A DNA stretch of 64,000 nt from Closterium sp. NIES-65 (taxonomy: Eukaryota > Streptophyta > Zygnematophyceae > Desmidiales > Closteriaceae), in assembly GCA_948144175.1 (NCBI GenBank), contig CANXME010002486.1, forward strand, positions 1,240,001 through 1,304,000. Reading direction: 5' to 3'. Below the pieces are notes generated by a model. That model saw nothing but the letters and a program-made list of their open reading frames with translations. It did no database searches and was not told the origin of the DNA. Each line of letters begins with the position of its first letter. The stretch's first letter is position 1. Of this stretch, positions 19,001 through 29,126 are shown piece after piece. Position numbers and translations under genes: made by a program.

Positions 19001-21224
19001 TCTTGGTCTCCCGCCCTCTACTGGTCCTGCTCCTTCCTTAGAGTGTCCACAGCCTGTCCAGTCGCAGTCACAGTTACAACCCGCCTCCCCCCTACCTGCT
19101 TCTTCTACCTACACTGGTCCTACTGGAGGTCTTGCTGAGCGTCGTGAGCCTACGTCTCTCCCTGCGTCGCCTGTTCGTGCTGCTCCCACTAGTCGTCGTG
19201 CTCCGCGTCCGCGTCCTTCTGCGGTCCCACACACACCAGATGGCACTGCGTCCTTCCACTGCTCCTTTGCGTGTCCGGTTGCCGTCTCCTCCAGAGTCCT
19301 CTCTTCTTCTTCTTGCTAACCCGGAGTCTGACTCTCTTCGTGCTGCCAGTCCTACTGTCACGCGTCTCCTGGCTACAGTTGTCACTGACCCTTCCTTTGC
19401 GTCTAGTGCTGCGTTTGCCTTGGTTGGTGAGCTTGTCGACTTTGCTGCTCGCTGTCGTCTAGACTACGCCGCTAGTCTCGTTGCTGAGTCTGATTCTGTC
19501 TAACCTCCGTCCGTCGGGGGTGAGTGTGCTCTTAGCACGGACGTCCTTGAGGACACGCAGGAGGAGTTCCAATGTTTTGCTGCTGCTTTGCCTCATCTCG
19601 TGTCCACGCTGATTGCCCCTGAGGGAGACCCGGATGCACCAGACATCCCGACTCCTCGATCGTACGCTGAGGCGATCGAGGGTCCCTACTCCTCTCAGTG
19701 GCAGTCAGCCATGGACGCAGAGATGGCTTCCTGGAAGTCCACAAGCACCTACGTCGACGAGGTTCCCCCACCTGGGGAGAACATCGTCAGTGGCATGTGG
19801 ATTTTCAGGGTGAAGCGGCCTCCGGGTTCTCCGCCTGTCTTCAAGGCGCGTTACGTGGCTCGTTGCTTCAGTCAGCGGCAGGGAGTTGACTACTTTCAGA
19901 CCTTCTCTCCCACCCCGAAGATGACCACTCTTCGGGTGCTGCTGCACATAGCCGCTCAGCGCGACTACGAGCTTCACTCTCTTGACTTCAGCACAGCTTT
20001 CCCGAAGGGCAGCCTACACGAGGAGATCTGGCTGCGCCGCCCACCTGGCTTCACTTGGTCGTTTCCCCCTGGTACCCAGTGGAGCCTCCGGCGGCCAGTC
20101 TACGGTCTCCGCCAGGCGCCCCGTGAGTGGCACGACACACTGAGGACTACACTTGCGGCTCTTGGGTTTGCTCCTTCTACAGCCGACCCGTCATTGTTTC
20201 TGCGCACCGACACCTCTTTGCCGCCGTTCTACATCCTCGTGTATGTCAACGACTTGGTCTTTGCCACTGCTGACAATGTTGGACTCGCCCACGTGAAGTC
20301 CGAGCTACAAAAGAGACACACGTGCACAGACCTGGGTGAACTGCGCAGCTACCTTGGCTTGCAGATCACCCGGGACAAAGCACAGCGCACCATTACTCTG
20401 ACTCAGTCACACATGGTGTAGCAGGTCCTTCAGCGCTTCGACTTCACATACTCCTCGCCTCAGGCCACTCCTCTGTCTACTCGCCACTCGCTCTCAGCTC
20501 TGCCTTCAGATGAGTCCGTAGAGCTGAGTGGCCCGTACCCAGAGCTTGTTGGCTGCCTCATGTACCTGATGACCTGCACACGACCTGACCTTGCATACCC
20601 TCTTAGCATCTTGGCATGCTATGTTGCTCCTGGGAGACACCGACCAGAGCACATGGCCGCAGCAAAGAGGGTGTTGCGCTACTTGTGCAGTACGTCGCGC
20701 ATGGGGCTAGTGCTTGGAGGGCGACGTCGAGTGTCCTCACAGGTCACGCAGACGCTTCTTGGGCTGACGACCAGGCTACGCGGCGGTCGTCACAGGGTTA
20801 CACCTTCATTCTTGGCTCCGGCTCTGTTTCGTGGCGGTCTACCCGCTCGTCTTCTGTTCTCGGCTCCATCTGTGAGGCTGAGATCTACGCAGGGGCCATG
20901 GCTGCACAGAAGCTACGCTGGCTCACCTACCTGCTGACTGACCTAGGAGAGCCGCCTCGTTCTCCTCCAGTTCTGTACGTAGACAACAAGGCCATGCTGG
21001 TCTTGTGTCGGGAGCACAGACTGGAGCACAGAACGAAGCACATTGCTCTTCGCTACTTCCTTGCTCGTGAGCTGCAGCAGCGTGGTCAGCTACGCCTTGC
21101 TTACGTGGCCTCTGAGGCCAACACTGCTGATATCTTTACCAAGGCACTTCCGCCTTGTGATCATCAGCGCTTCTGTACGATGCTAGGTCTTGTGCCTACT
21201 TGGCCTCACTTGCTCACTTCTTGA
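16099..21224 (+). pseudogene. gag-pol: Copia gag end, protease, integrase, RT, RNase H (C2)
   Basis: Order seen: end of capsid region (LPSVASAAAANL), glycine tract (16210-16430), LREW motif, knuckle segment CTYVLRTGDRGGEQC (near 16555), and protease LDSGASRSFFRD (near 16940). The pre-integrase module (HHLNHPSLPRLRGM) and integrase core (MDVWGPACV, LHSDRGGEFF, QQNGIAERR; 17610-17945) follow. A Gly/Ala linker with LREWFARRW lies at 18420-18970, then reverse transcriptase from about 19560 (WIFRVKRPPGSPPVFKARYV; LDFSTAF; LVFATADN) and RNase H (HADASWADDQAT; YVDNKAML; EANTADIFTKAL; 20740-21220). The sequence is close to C3 throughout. Fossil. Confidence 0.82.
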
Positions 21225-21421
21225 CCTTGCTTGTACTGTGATCTTTCTATACCTGCACTTGCTTGTTTACCTTTATATATGATCTTGCATGTGAACTGGC
21301 GTTTTGGCCCTGCTCTTGTGCTCGGATTGTGTGGTGACGTTGTGATCCACCCTGAGCTTGCTTTGCTTTGCTTGACTGGTCTTGTGACCTCTTGTTCTCC
21401 CCCACTTTGCCTATGGGGGTG
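21225..21421 (+). other. C2 3' untranslated region with polypurine-tract hairpin
   Basis: A non-coding block conserved in C0, C3 and, in reverse orientation, C4: GTGATCCACCCTGAGCTTGC, then a GACTGGTCTTGTGACC stretch. It ends in a hairpin CCCCCA (21399-21404) / TGGGGG (21414-21419) that includes the probable polypurine tract just before the LTR. Confidence 0.65.
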
Positions 21422-21546
21422 TGTCAAACTCATATCATATAGCTTGTCTAGGCTATAGTGGGGTAGACACTATGGGGTACAGTTTCCTAGGGTTTCCTAC
21501 TTGTACCCAACCTTGTGCTAGTTCATTCATTCCTCATTCTTTCACA
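21422..21546 (+). repeat. 3' LTR of C2 (125 bp)
   Basis: Starts TGTCAAACTC and ends TTCACA, with the core GGCTATAGTGGGGTAGACAC. Its partner is not in the window. Confidence 0.88.
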
Positions 21547-23163
21547 ACGTGCAGCAGCACCCGAAGAGTGGTCATCTTTGGGGTGGGGGAGAAGGTCTGG
21601 AAGAAGTCAACTCTCTGTCACTGACTAAAGCCTCGAGCAACGTAACGAGCCTTGAAGATAGGTGGAGAACCCGACGGCCGCTTCACCCTGAAAATCCACA
21701 TGCCACTGACGATGTTCGCCCCTGGAGGGCGAACGTCGTCGACGTAAGTGCTTGTGGACTTCTAGGATGCCATCTCTGCGTTCATGGCTGCCTGCCACTG
21801 AGAGGAGCACTCACCCGCGATTGCCTCGGCGAAAGAGTGCGGGGTCGGGATGTCTGGAGCATCCGGGTCTCCCTCAGGGGCAAGCAGCATGGCCACGAGA
21901 TGAGGCGCAGCGGCTGCAAGACTCTGAAGGTCCTCTTGCCTGTCCTCAAGGACGTCCATGCCAAGAGCACACTCACCCCCGGCGGACGGAGGACAAACAG
22001 ACTCAGACTTAGAAACAAGACTAGCGGCGTAGTTTAGACGATAGGCAGCAGCAAAGTCAACAAGCTCAGTGACGAAGGCAGACGCAGCAGCGGACTCAAA
22101 CGACGGGTCAGTGACAACAGTGGCTAGCAGACGCGTGACTGTAGGGTGAGTAGCACGAGCGCGGTCACACTCAGGGCTTGGAACGTCACGTAGAGAGGAC
22201 GCACGAGTGGACGGCAGGGGAACACGCTGCGGAGCAGAGGAAGGACGTAGAGCCATGAGGTGTGTGCCGGGGACAGCCGGCGAACGCTCACGAGGAACAC
22301 GACGATTAGTACGACCAGGGCGGACAGTGCGAACAGGCGAGACAGGACGAGACGCAGGCTCACAACGCTCAATAAGGCCCCTTGTCTGCTGAGTGTAAGG
22401 AGAAGGAGCAGGCAGCGGTGAGCCAGGCTGTAAAGGAAGACCAGTAGAAGACGGGAGGCTAAGAACCTGGCGAAGCACGGAGTCAGGCTGTGGCAGGGAC
22501 GAAGACGACGGCGGAGCGAAGAATAGTCGCGGCTGTGCAGGGCCACCAGCACCAGTAGCTCCAGTACCTCCAGCAGCTCCAGAACCTCCAGCTCCAGCGC
22601 CTCTAGCGCCAGCACCTCCACTAGCTCTAGAACCTTCAACGCCAGCACCTCCAGTACCAGCACCTCTAGCAGCTCCAGAACCTCCAGCGCCAACGCCTCT
22701 AGCGCCAACACCTCCACCAGCTCCAGAAACTCCAGCTCCAGCGCCACCAGAGCCAGCACCTCCAGTACCAGCATCTCTAGCAGCTCCAGAACCTCCAGGT
22801 ACTGCACCTCCAGTACTATTACCACCAGCAGCAGCACCACCAGAACCGGCACCTCCAGTCCCAGGGTCTCCAGTCTCAATGTCTCTAACAGAAGCACCCC
22901 CAGAACCGGCACCTCCAGCTCCAAGACCTCCAACCTCAGAGTCGACAGCAGCACCTCCATGACCAGCAGTACCGCCAGCCCCACCATCTCTAGTACCTCC
23001 AGTACGAGCACCTCCGTGACCAGCGGCTCTTGGAACCCCAGTAGAAACACCTCCAGTAGCAGAGTCACCAGCTCCAGCGCCTCCTGCAGCAGGGCCCACA
23101 GCTTCAGCAGCGCGACCCTAACGGCTAACGTACTACTCACGCAGCTGCTGTGGGGAGAGAGGG
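21547..23163 (-). pseudogene. pol: Copia linker and reverse-transcriptase start (Cm)
   Basis: Minus-strand sense. From the right: a Gly/Ala-rich linker of GAGGAG and GGTG-type repeats (about 22530-23100), a proline/serine stretch, and the block before reverse transcriptase (TVTRLLATVVTDPSFES, VGGECALG with DVLEDRQED). The QAAMNAEMAS region and the first part of reverse transcriptase follow down to 21547, where C2 begins. Fossil. Confidence 0.78.
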
Positions 23164-23531
23164 TGCGAGAGTACAACGGCTTATGCTAGCTATGATTGCT
23201 TGACTTTACTTTATCATGCTATTTCTAGCATAGACTAATTATATGCATGCATGAATTGCTTGATTTCCTAGGCTAGGTGCTTTCCTATATTATATTATAG
23301 TTATAGCACCGAGCTAGGTTGCGTGCACCGAATTCTGGCTTTTCGGTTGCCACCGAATTGCCTTCTACCGATTTCGGGAAAGATCTGTTCGGGACGCTTC
23401 GCGACCCGCGGAACCTTCCCGTAACACCTGGTTACGGGGCCTTGTGTCGAGCCTATATATAGCCTCGCGTTGTACCCAGGTGATCATTCAATTCACATTC
23501 TCTTTTTTTAGCTAGATCCTAGATCCTCACA
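23164..23531 (+). repeat. 5' LTR of G2 (368 bp)
   Basis: Starts TGCGAGAG and ends CCTCACA. It pairs with 44585-44952 and is preceded by GAGGG. Confidence 0.93.
23453..23462 (+). promoter_or_regulatory. TATA-box-like element in G2 5' LTR
   Basis: CTATATATAG lies 70-80 bp before the LTR end, a plausible RNA polymerase II promoter position. It is conserved in the 3' LTR at 44873-44882. Confidence 0.6.
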
Positions 23532-23947
23532 CTTGGTAATCATAGCATGTTTGCAAGCGAAGTTTTTCGACCGCTTAAACCTAGCTTTTAAAACCACGGG
23601 GGCGACGACGGAAAGCGCCGATTTTGGGTACGTAAACCAGTTCCGCGCTATTTTCTAACTTCCCCCTCGAACCGGTTTTGGAACACTCCTCAGGTCCAGT
23701 GGCGAAAAGGTTGGAATTTCGCGCGTCGGATCGATTCGAATCTCAACGCCCTCGAGAATTTCGCCCAAAAAAGTTGGAATTTGGAGCGTCGGATCGAATT
23801 TCTTCTCAACGGTCGAGATCAGACGCGAATTTTGGCTAAGAGAGAAGTACGCGACCTACAGAATCAGCCCTCGTTATTTCTGCAGTCAACTCGACTCACA
23901 GTAAGATGACCAGCGCCTAAAATTCATTTTTTTTCGTTGCAATTCTG
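23532..23947 (+). other. G2 leader
   Basis: A non-coding stretch between the LTR and gag. CTTGGTAATCATAGC at its start may be a diverged tRNA-Met primer site. A 20-25 bp phrase around GGAATTT..CG(C/T)CGGATCGA occurs twice (near 23712 and 23780). Confidence 0.55.
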
Positions 23948-25463
23948 ATGAATCGCCAAATGGAGGAAAACGGTGATAATTCCGTACGGAAAATTACGGA
24001 GTTACACACCGGCCTGGACCAGACGCGAGCGGCACTCGAGCGAATAGAGGAGCTTCTCGCGAACCAGTCGACAGCCACCACGGCAACAGCGAACGCAGCG
24101 GCGAATGCAGCAGCGACGTCAGCAGCAGCAGCGGCGACACCGACACTTCACCCAGCAGCAGCGGCAGCAGCTACAGTGAATCTTGAGGCGGCACGTCCGA
24201 GGCTACCGGATACGTTCAATCCGAATGCGAGAGACACTGGCGTTTGTCGATTCATTGCGACTCTCGAGATTTACTTCGAGGTCGTTGGCTGTACGACCCC
24301 GACACACGATGCAATGCAGATTCAGCTCGCAACGACACTGTAACAAGGCCCAGCGCTCGAGTGGATTTAGAACAGCAATAAGATCCGAGGCGAGGGGTCA
24401 TAGACGCAGTTTCGGGAAGCATAATTCAACGTTTCGAACCAATCAACTCCAGCTACATGGCGCGGCAGCAGATTCATCGGCATAAATAGTTCGGCAGTGT
24501 AACACGGTACACGCAGCAGATGGAGAGCCTCTTCAACCGAATTACCGACCTGGTCGAAGGGGAAAAAATCCAAGCGTATACCGAGGGGCTAAAGATGGAA
24601 GTCCGCCGACAGGTGATTGCCGCCAACTACAACTACCGCGACATGGTGTGTGCAGCAGAGATATTCGATGTGCTAATGCGATGTGAGCCCGAGACACGAC
24701 GCCACGTGCCGAACAGATCATTCGACACGAAGCGATCGGCACCACCCACGACCGCTGACCCGATGGATATGGACAAGATCGACGCGAAGCAGCGGCCGAC
24801 AAAATATGAGAAGTGCGAATTTTGCGGCGCAGCAGGACATCGACTCTTGGCGTGTTGGAAGTTGAAGAAGGTACTAGCGGAGCTGCAGGGCAGCAACAGT
24901 GCGACATCCACGATGGCTAAAAAAGGAGGACATGATGGCACGAATTTAAAACGCCACGACCGGCCGGCAACAGGGGAAATCGCCGAGACAAATGGAGGCT
25001 CCGCGAAACAAGACTCTGCACCGACCGGGAAACTCCAGCCGAACACCCCCAAGAGTAAGAATATTCCCTCTCGAGGTTTTCAAGCCTTTAAAAAATTCAA
25101 GGGAGATTTCGAGGCCAAGAAAAAGCCTTCAGACATTATTCAGGTACCTGAGAAGTTGGGCAAACCACTCCGGAGCGTTGAAAAGGGTCGTGTGTTCCAA
25201 GGAGTTCATATTCTCTCCCCGCAGCATAGTGTTAAGGCTCCCCATTGCCCACAAGAGAAGCCTACACAGCTGCAAAGGCTTAAGGGAAGGTTCGAGGCCA
25301 AGACGAAGCTGAATCGGCCTCGGATAAATCCTTCTAACCCAACTCAGTTGAAAACTGATATAGAGTCAGCAGCTTCGAGCGCAGGACCGAGGGATGATCT
25401 ATTCGACGTACCCTACGATCCTATAAGCGAGACCATCCACTGTTACTCGGAGCAGCAACAGCC
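23948..25463 (+). pseudogene. gag: Gypsy gag with zinc knuckle (G2)
   Basis: It starts MNRQMEENGDNSVRKITELH with a heptad-like helix and an Ala/Thr-rich spacer. The gypsy capsid block FIATLEIYFEVVG (near 24250) and a second capsid block (EGLKMEVRRQVIAANY, near 24580) follow. The canonical zinc knuckle C-X2-C-X4-H-X4-C (CEFCGAAGHRLLAC) lies at 24813-24854, then a Lys/Pro-rich tail. Gag builds the particle and binds RNA. The fossil carries a small number of breaks and ends where C4 is inserted. Confidence 0.8.
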
Positions 25464-25468
25464 ACTAC

Positions 25469-25596
25469 TGTGAAAGTTAGAAGAAAGAAGAGGACTGCAC
25501 TAGCAAGAATGGGGATACAAATAGGAAACCCTAGAAGGGTTGTACTCGCTATAGAGCACCCCACTACAGGCTAGAGCATAAGATAACATTCTGACA
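25469..25596 (-). repeat. 3' LTR of C4 (128 bp)
   Basis: On the minus strand it starts TGTCAGAATG and ends TTTCACA. It pairs with 26852-26979. Confidence 0.92.
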
Positions 25597-26839
25597 CACC
25601 CCCATAGCCAAAGTGGGGTGTAATCAGCAGAGCAAGCAAAGCAGTACAAGCTCAGGGTGGATCACAATGTCACCACACATTCTGAGCACAAGTTCAAGAA
25701 GCAATAGTTTAAAGGGTACAATTATGAGCAAAGCTAGTGGTAGTCACAACGGGCAAGCGAGGAGGAGGAGAGAGAGTGAGAGGAGAGGAGATAGGAGGCG
25801 ACGGCTGAAGCTGCAGACACACGGGCATCAGGAGGCAGACTGGCACAGCGGCTACCGGACGAAGTCCCCGGAATACAGGAGTAACAACCCCGCGGATAAA
25901 GTAGCGGCAGACGAGCAACGGACCCACGGGCGGCTGGCACAGCTGGCTACGACTGGGCTACCGGACGAAGTCCCCGGAATACAGGTGCTGCTGGCGACAC
26001 GACGGCAACCTCCATACAGCTTCCCCAAACTATCCCACTCCCCCTGGCACACACCCGCTGCTACACCGCTAGCTCCACTCCCACGCACCCCCCTTAAACC
26101 CTAAACCCCAGTCTCCCACACATCCACCCCCCTCAGCGACAGCTGCAGCAGTGGGAGACAAAGGAGGAGGAGGAGCAAAGGGAGGAATGCAGAAGTGCCA
26201 CCCCCATACTCGCCACCCCCTACTCGCCACTCCCCAAACCCTAACACAGGCAGGGCGGGATGGCGGGTAGGGAGGTTACGGGGGAGGGGGGGGGGGGGGG
26301 GGGGGGGGGGGGAACCGACGCGCGGCCTCCCAGGGCGCCAAGACAGGCAGCAGAAGGGGCGGCGCTCGCCCCCCTCCCCCAGGTAAGCGGCCCCCGAGGG
26401 AGCCGCGACGGGCGACGGGAAAAGGGGCCGCAAGCGGGGCCGGGGCCGGGGCGCAGGTAGGGCGATGGGGCCGGGGCGCAGGTAGGGCGTCGGGGCCGAG
26501 GCGCGTGCCCTCGGTGCGCCACGACGGGTCCCCGTCGCCCGTCGCGGCGCCTCCAGAGGGCGACGCGGCGAACGACGGGGCAGAAGCCCGCCGCGCGCCT
26601 CGGGGCGCACAGCGGGCAGAGAACCGCCGCGCGCCTCGGGGCGCACGGCGGGCAGAAAACCGCCGCGCGCCTCGGGGCGCACGGCGGGCAGAAAACCGCC
26701 GCGCGCCTCGGGGCGCACGGCGGGAAGAAAAAGTGCCGCACTCCAGGGGGCGTGCGGCTCAGAGAGTAGTGAAAGGTAGTTGCAGCGGAAGCGAGAAGGT
26801 GGTAACCCACCCACAGGATCGATCCAAGGGGATCGACCT
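25597..26839 (-). other. C4 interior: 3' block, G-run and 36-bp repeats, no gene
   Basis: It opens with the polypurine-tract hairpin region (25597-25620) and the conserved block seen as GGTGGATCACAATGTCACCA in plus sense. An uninterrupted run of 27 G lies at 26286-26312. Four copies of a 36-bp unit (GCGCGCCTCGGGGCGCACGG...) run from 26593 to about 26730. Frames here are low-complexity; none resembles gag or pol. Confidence 0.75.
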
Positions 26840-26851
26840 GCTCTGATAGCA
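26819..26851 (-). promoter_or_regulatory. Primer site and stem-loop of C4
   Basis: On the minus strand TGCTATCAGAGC (26840-26851) is one base from the tRNA-Met site. It is followed by a perfect 7-bp stem TCGATCC/GGATCGA with a 4-base loop (26819-26836), in the position of the hairpin of C6 and C8 but with different bases. Confidence 0.7.
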
Positions 26852-26979
26852 TGGGAAAGTTAGAAGAAAGAAGAGGACTGCACTAGCAAGAATGGGGATA
26901 CAAATAGGAAACCCTAGAAGGGTTGTACTCGCTATAGAGCACCCCACTACAGGCTAGAGCATAAGATAACATTCTGACA
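26852..26979 (-). repeat. 5' LTR of C4 (128 bp)
   Basis: It pairs with 25469-25596; one difference was seen over 128 bp. Confidence 0.92.
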
Positions 26980-26984
26980 ACTAC

Positions 26985-27994
26985 TACTCCAGGTGAACTG
27001 CAGCGGGCGATGCCTCTAGGCACTGGTGGACAGTGGTGCGTCTCACTCGATGTGCGACCGCGGGACGTTGGAGAAAATTGGAGAATCTTCAGAGGAGACC
27101 AAGTTCACGGCAACAATGGGGGACAGTACGAAACTCCCCATCCACGGCGAATCATCATTGCAGCTGCACATAGGGGCGCTGAGGTGGAAGCCGACATTGC
27201 CGATCACGAACATCAAGGGTTTAGATTTCATCTTGGGGCGAGATTTCCTGAAGCGGTTCAACCCCGAGATCGACTGGGTCAACAGGAAGGCGCGCATCTA
27301 CAACAACGGGAAACGAGTGGAGCTGCGAAGCTGGATGGATACAGGGAGCATTCCTGAAACGACACTGGCACGGTTTGAACAGAGAGTGAACGAGAGTAAC
27401 ACATGATACTTAGCACTGGTTATGGCAGCAGCAGAGGAGGAGAAGCCGAGTTCGGAGCTACCTGCAGCAGTGAAGGAGGTCTTGGAGCAGTACAAGGATA
27501 TAATGCCCGACGACCTACCTGCAGGCGTACCTCCAGCACGCACCCACGAGCATGAGATCGTGGAGGAACCAGGTGCGAAACCCGTCTCACGTGCACCATA
27601 CCGACTAAGTCCGACCGAACTCACAGACATGAAGAAACAGATAGAATATCTACTGGACCGACAACTGATCCGCCCATCCACCTCTCCCTACGGTGCACTA
27701 GTCCTCTTCACTCCAAAACCAGACGGCAGTTTACGGATGTGCATCGACTACCGCGCACTGAACAAACAGACAGTTAAAAACAAATACCCCATACCGCGCA
27801 TAGATGACCTTCTGGACCAACTGCGTGGTGCAACAGTCTTTTCGAAGCTGGACCTCCGGTCGGGTTACTGGCAGATCAAGATGGCGGACAACTCGATCCA
27901 CAAGACGGCGTTCCGTACCAGATACGGCTCATACGAATACTTGGTGATGCCATTCGGACTCTGCAACGCACCAGCAACGTTTAAGGCGGAGATG
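26985..27994 (+). pseudogene. pol: Gypsy protease and reverse-transcriptase first part (G2)
   Basis: Protease has the active-site signature LVDSGASHSMCDRG (near 27023) and the LDFILGRDFLKRF block (near 27225). After a hinge, reverse transcriptase begins with [52 protein letters not shown] and [12 protein letters not shown], ending where C5 is inserted. It is close to plant chromovirus pol. Fossil, with a small number of breaks. Confidence 0.85.
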
Positions 27995-28018
27995 TGAAGA
28001 AATGAGGAATGAAGAAGA

Positions 28019-29020
28019 TGTCAACGGGAGTTGTGTGTTGGCCCCGTCCTCGCTTGGGCGGAGCCGACATCGTGGTCGGGTGTTAGGGGAGCAGCCGACC
28101 TGCAGCAGTGGGCGAGCTAGTTGACGAGGAGGTCGACCTGCACGAGGACCACTGCACGGGCGCCGACTTCAGGGTGGCGCCAACTTCGGGGAGGTCGACT
28201 TAGGAGTCGACCTGCGGAGGACGTCAACTTGGTGACGTCAACTTCGTGACGCCGACTTCGGGTGGCCGACGTGGGTGGTCGGCCGACAACTGCGCTGGCC
28301 GACTTAGTGCTGGTCGGCGTGGAGCTGGTCAACCAGAAGGGACGTCGACCTGGAGGAGGTCGACCGAGGGGCGTGGTCGTCCTGGTGAGGTCGACATGGT
28401 TGTGGTCGTCGACTTGGGAGGTCGACGAGCACGTACGGGAGCTGCTGGTCGACGTGGTTGCCCGGTCGACCAGGTTACCTAGGTGACAAAGTGTTGCGGA
28501 GGAGTGCGACGGTGGCCCAGGCAAAGTTGGCGAGACCGACCTCGGTGGTGGTATCCCAAGGTCGTCGTGGCGGATCAGAGGCAGTCGTCAGCTCGAGGTT
28601 GACGTGGTGTGTGCGCTGTGCAGGTGACGAGACTCTGCACGCCAATCATCTGCGCGCACCTGCGAAGCGGGTGCACTGCTGTCCTGCGTGAGCAATGCTG
28701 GTACGCCATCAACCTGCGACGTTGGCACGCCGTTGACCCTGCCTTGCTGGAGTGCGGTCGACCAAGTCGTGCTGGAACGTGGTCGACCAAGCTGCGCTGG
28801 CAGTTGGCCGACCTGAATGCTAGCTCTGATGTAGTCTTGCATTGCCAACTTCATTTCATTATTGATGTCATGTTTTCCTAGTGAAAATCTTGCCAATTCT
28901 CCCCGTGAACTAGCAAGAAGCGTAAACACAAGGAAATGACTAAGTGAACGAACGCAGAGATCACACGAGCACACGTGCCTAACCCGTAGTCTAGCTCCCG
29001 TTGCAGCAGTTATCTCCGCA
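28019..29020 (+). repeat. 5' LTR of B1 (1002 bp)
   Basis: Starts TGTCAACGG and ends TCTCCGCA. It is unusually dense in GTCGAC and GGTCGACC motifs. It pairs with 34439-35440. Confidence 0.93.
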
Positions 29021-29033
29021 TGGTGCGGTGAGC
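29021..29033 (+). promoter_or_regulatory. Primer-binding site of B1
   Basis: TGGTGCGGTGAGC directly follows the LTR. The identical sequence is found next to the LTR of B2. The tRNA it matches is not identified here. Confidence 0.65.
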
Positions 29034-29126
29034 GTGGACGGCTCACGACTTACCTTTCAGTCAGGTCGACGTAGACACCACTTACCTATTTCGTAGTTAC
29101 AGGCAGGCAACTGTGCGGTAGTCACT

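Larger units (their letters stand above)
16099..21546 (+). mobile_element. C2: A-type Ty1/copia element, 3' part
   Basis: It runs from mid-gag through protease, integrase, linker, reverse transcriptase and RNase H to a 3' untranslated region and a 125-bp 3' LTR (21422-21546). Its left side meets the LTR of B2, which sits in its gag; its 5' LTR, leader and gag start are not in the window. On the right it meets minus-strand copia Cm at its reverse-transcriptase region, so C2 most likely inserted into Cm. Broken, about seven breaks. Confidence 0.85.
25469..26979 (-). mobile_element. C4: non-autonomous A-type copia derivative (gag-less)
   Basis: A compact 1511-bp element with two 128-bp LTRs that differ at one position, and a perfect target duplication ACTAC (25464-25468 and 26980-26984). 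It lies in minus orientation in G2 between gag and protease. The interior has no gag or pol; it holds only a 3' untranslated block like that of C2/C3, a GC-rich leader and a primer site. This is the layout of a non-autonomous LTR element (TRIM/LARD class) that would depend on A-type copia proteins. It looks structurally whole and is the youngest datable insertion here. Confidence 0.88.

Noticed and set aside
26593-26730. Regular 36-bp repeats resembling a CRISPR array
   Set aside because: The units are directly adjacent with no unique spacers, in a eukaryotic retroelement with no cas genes.
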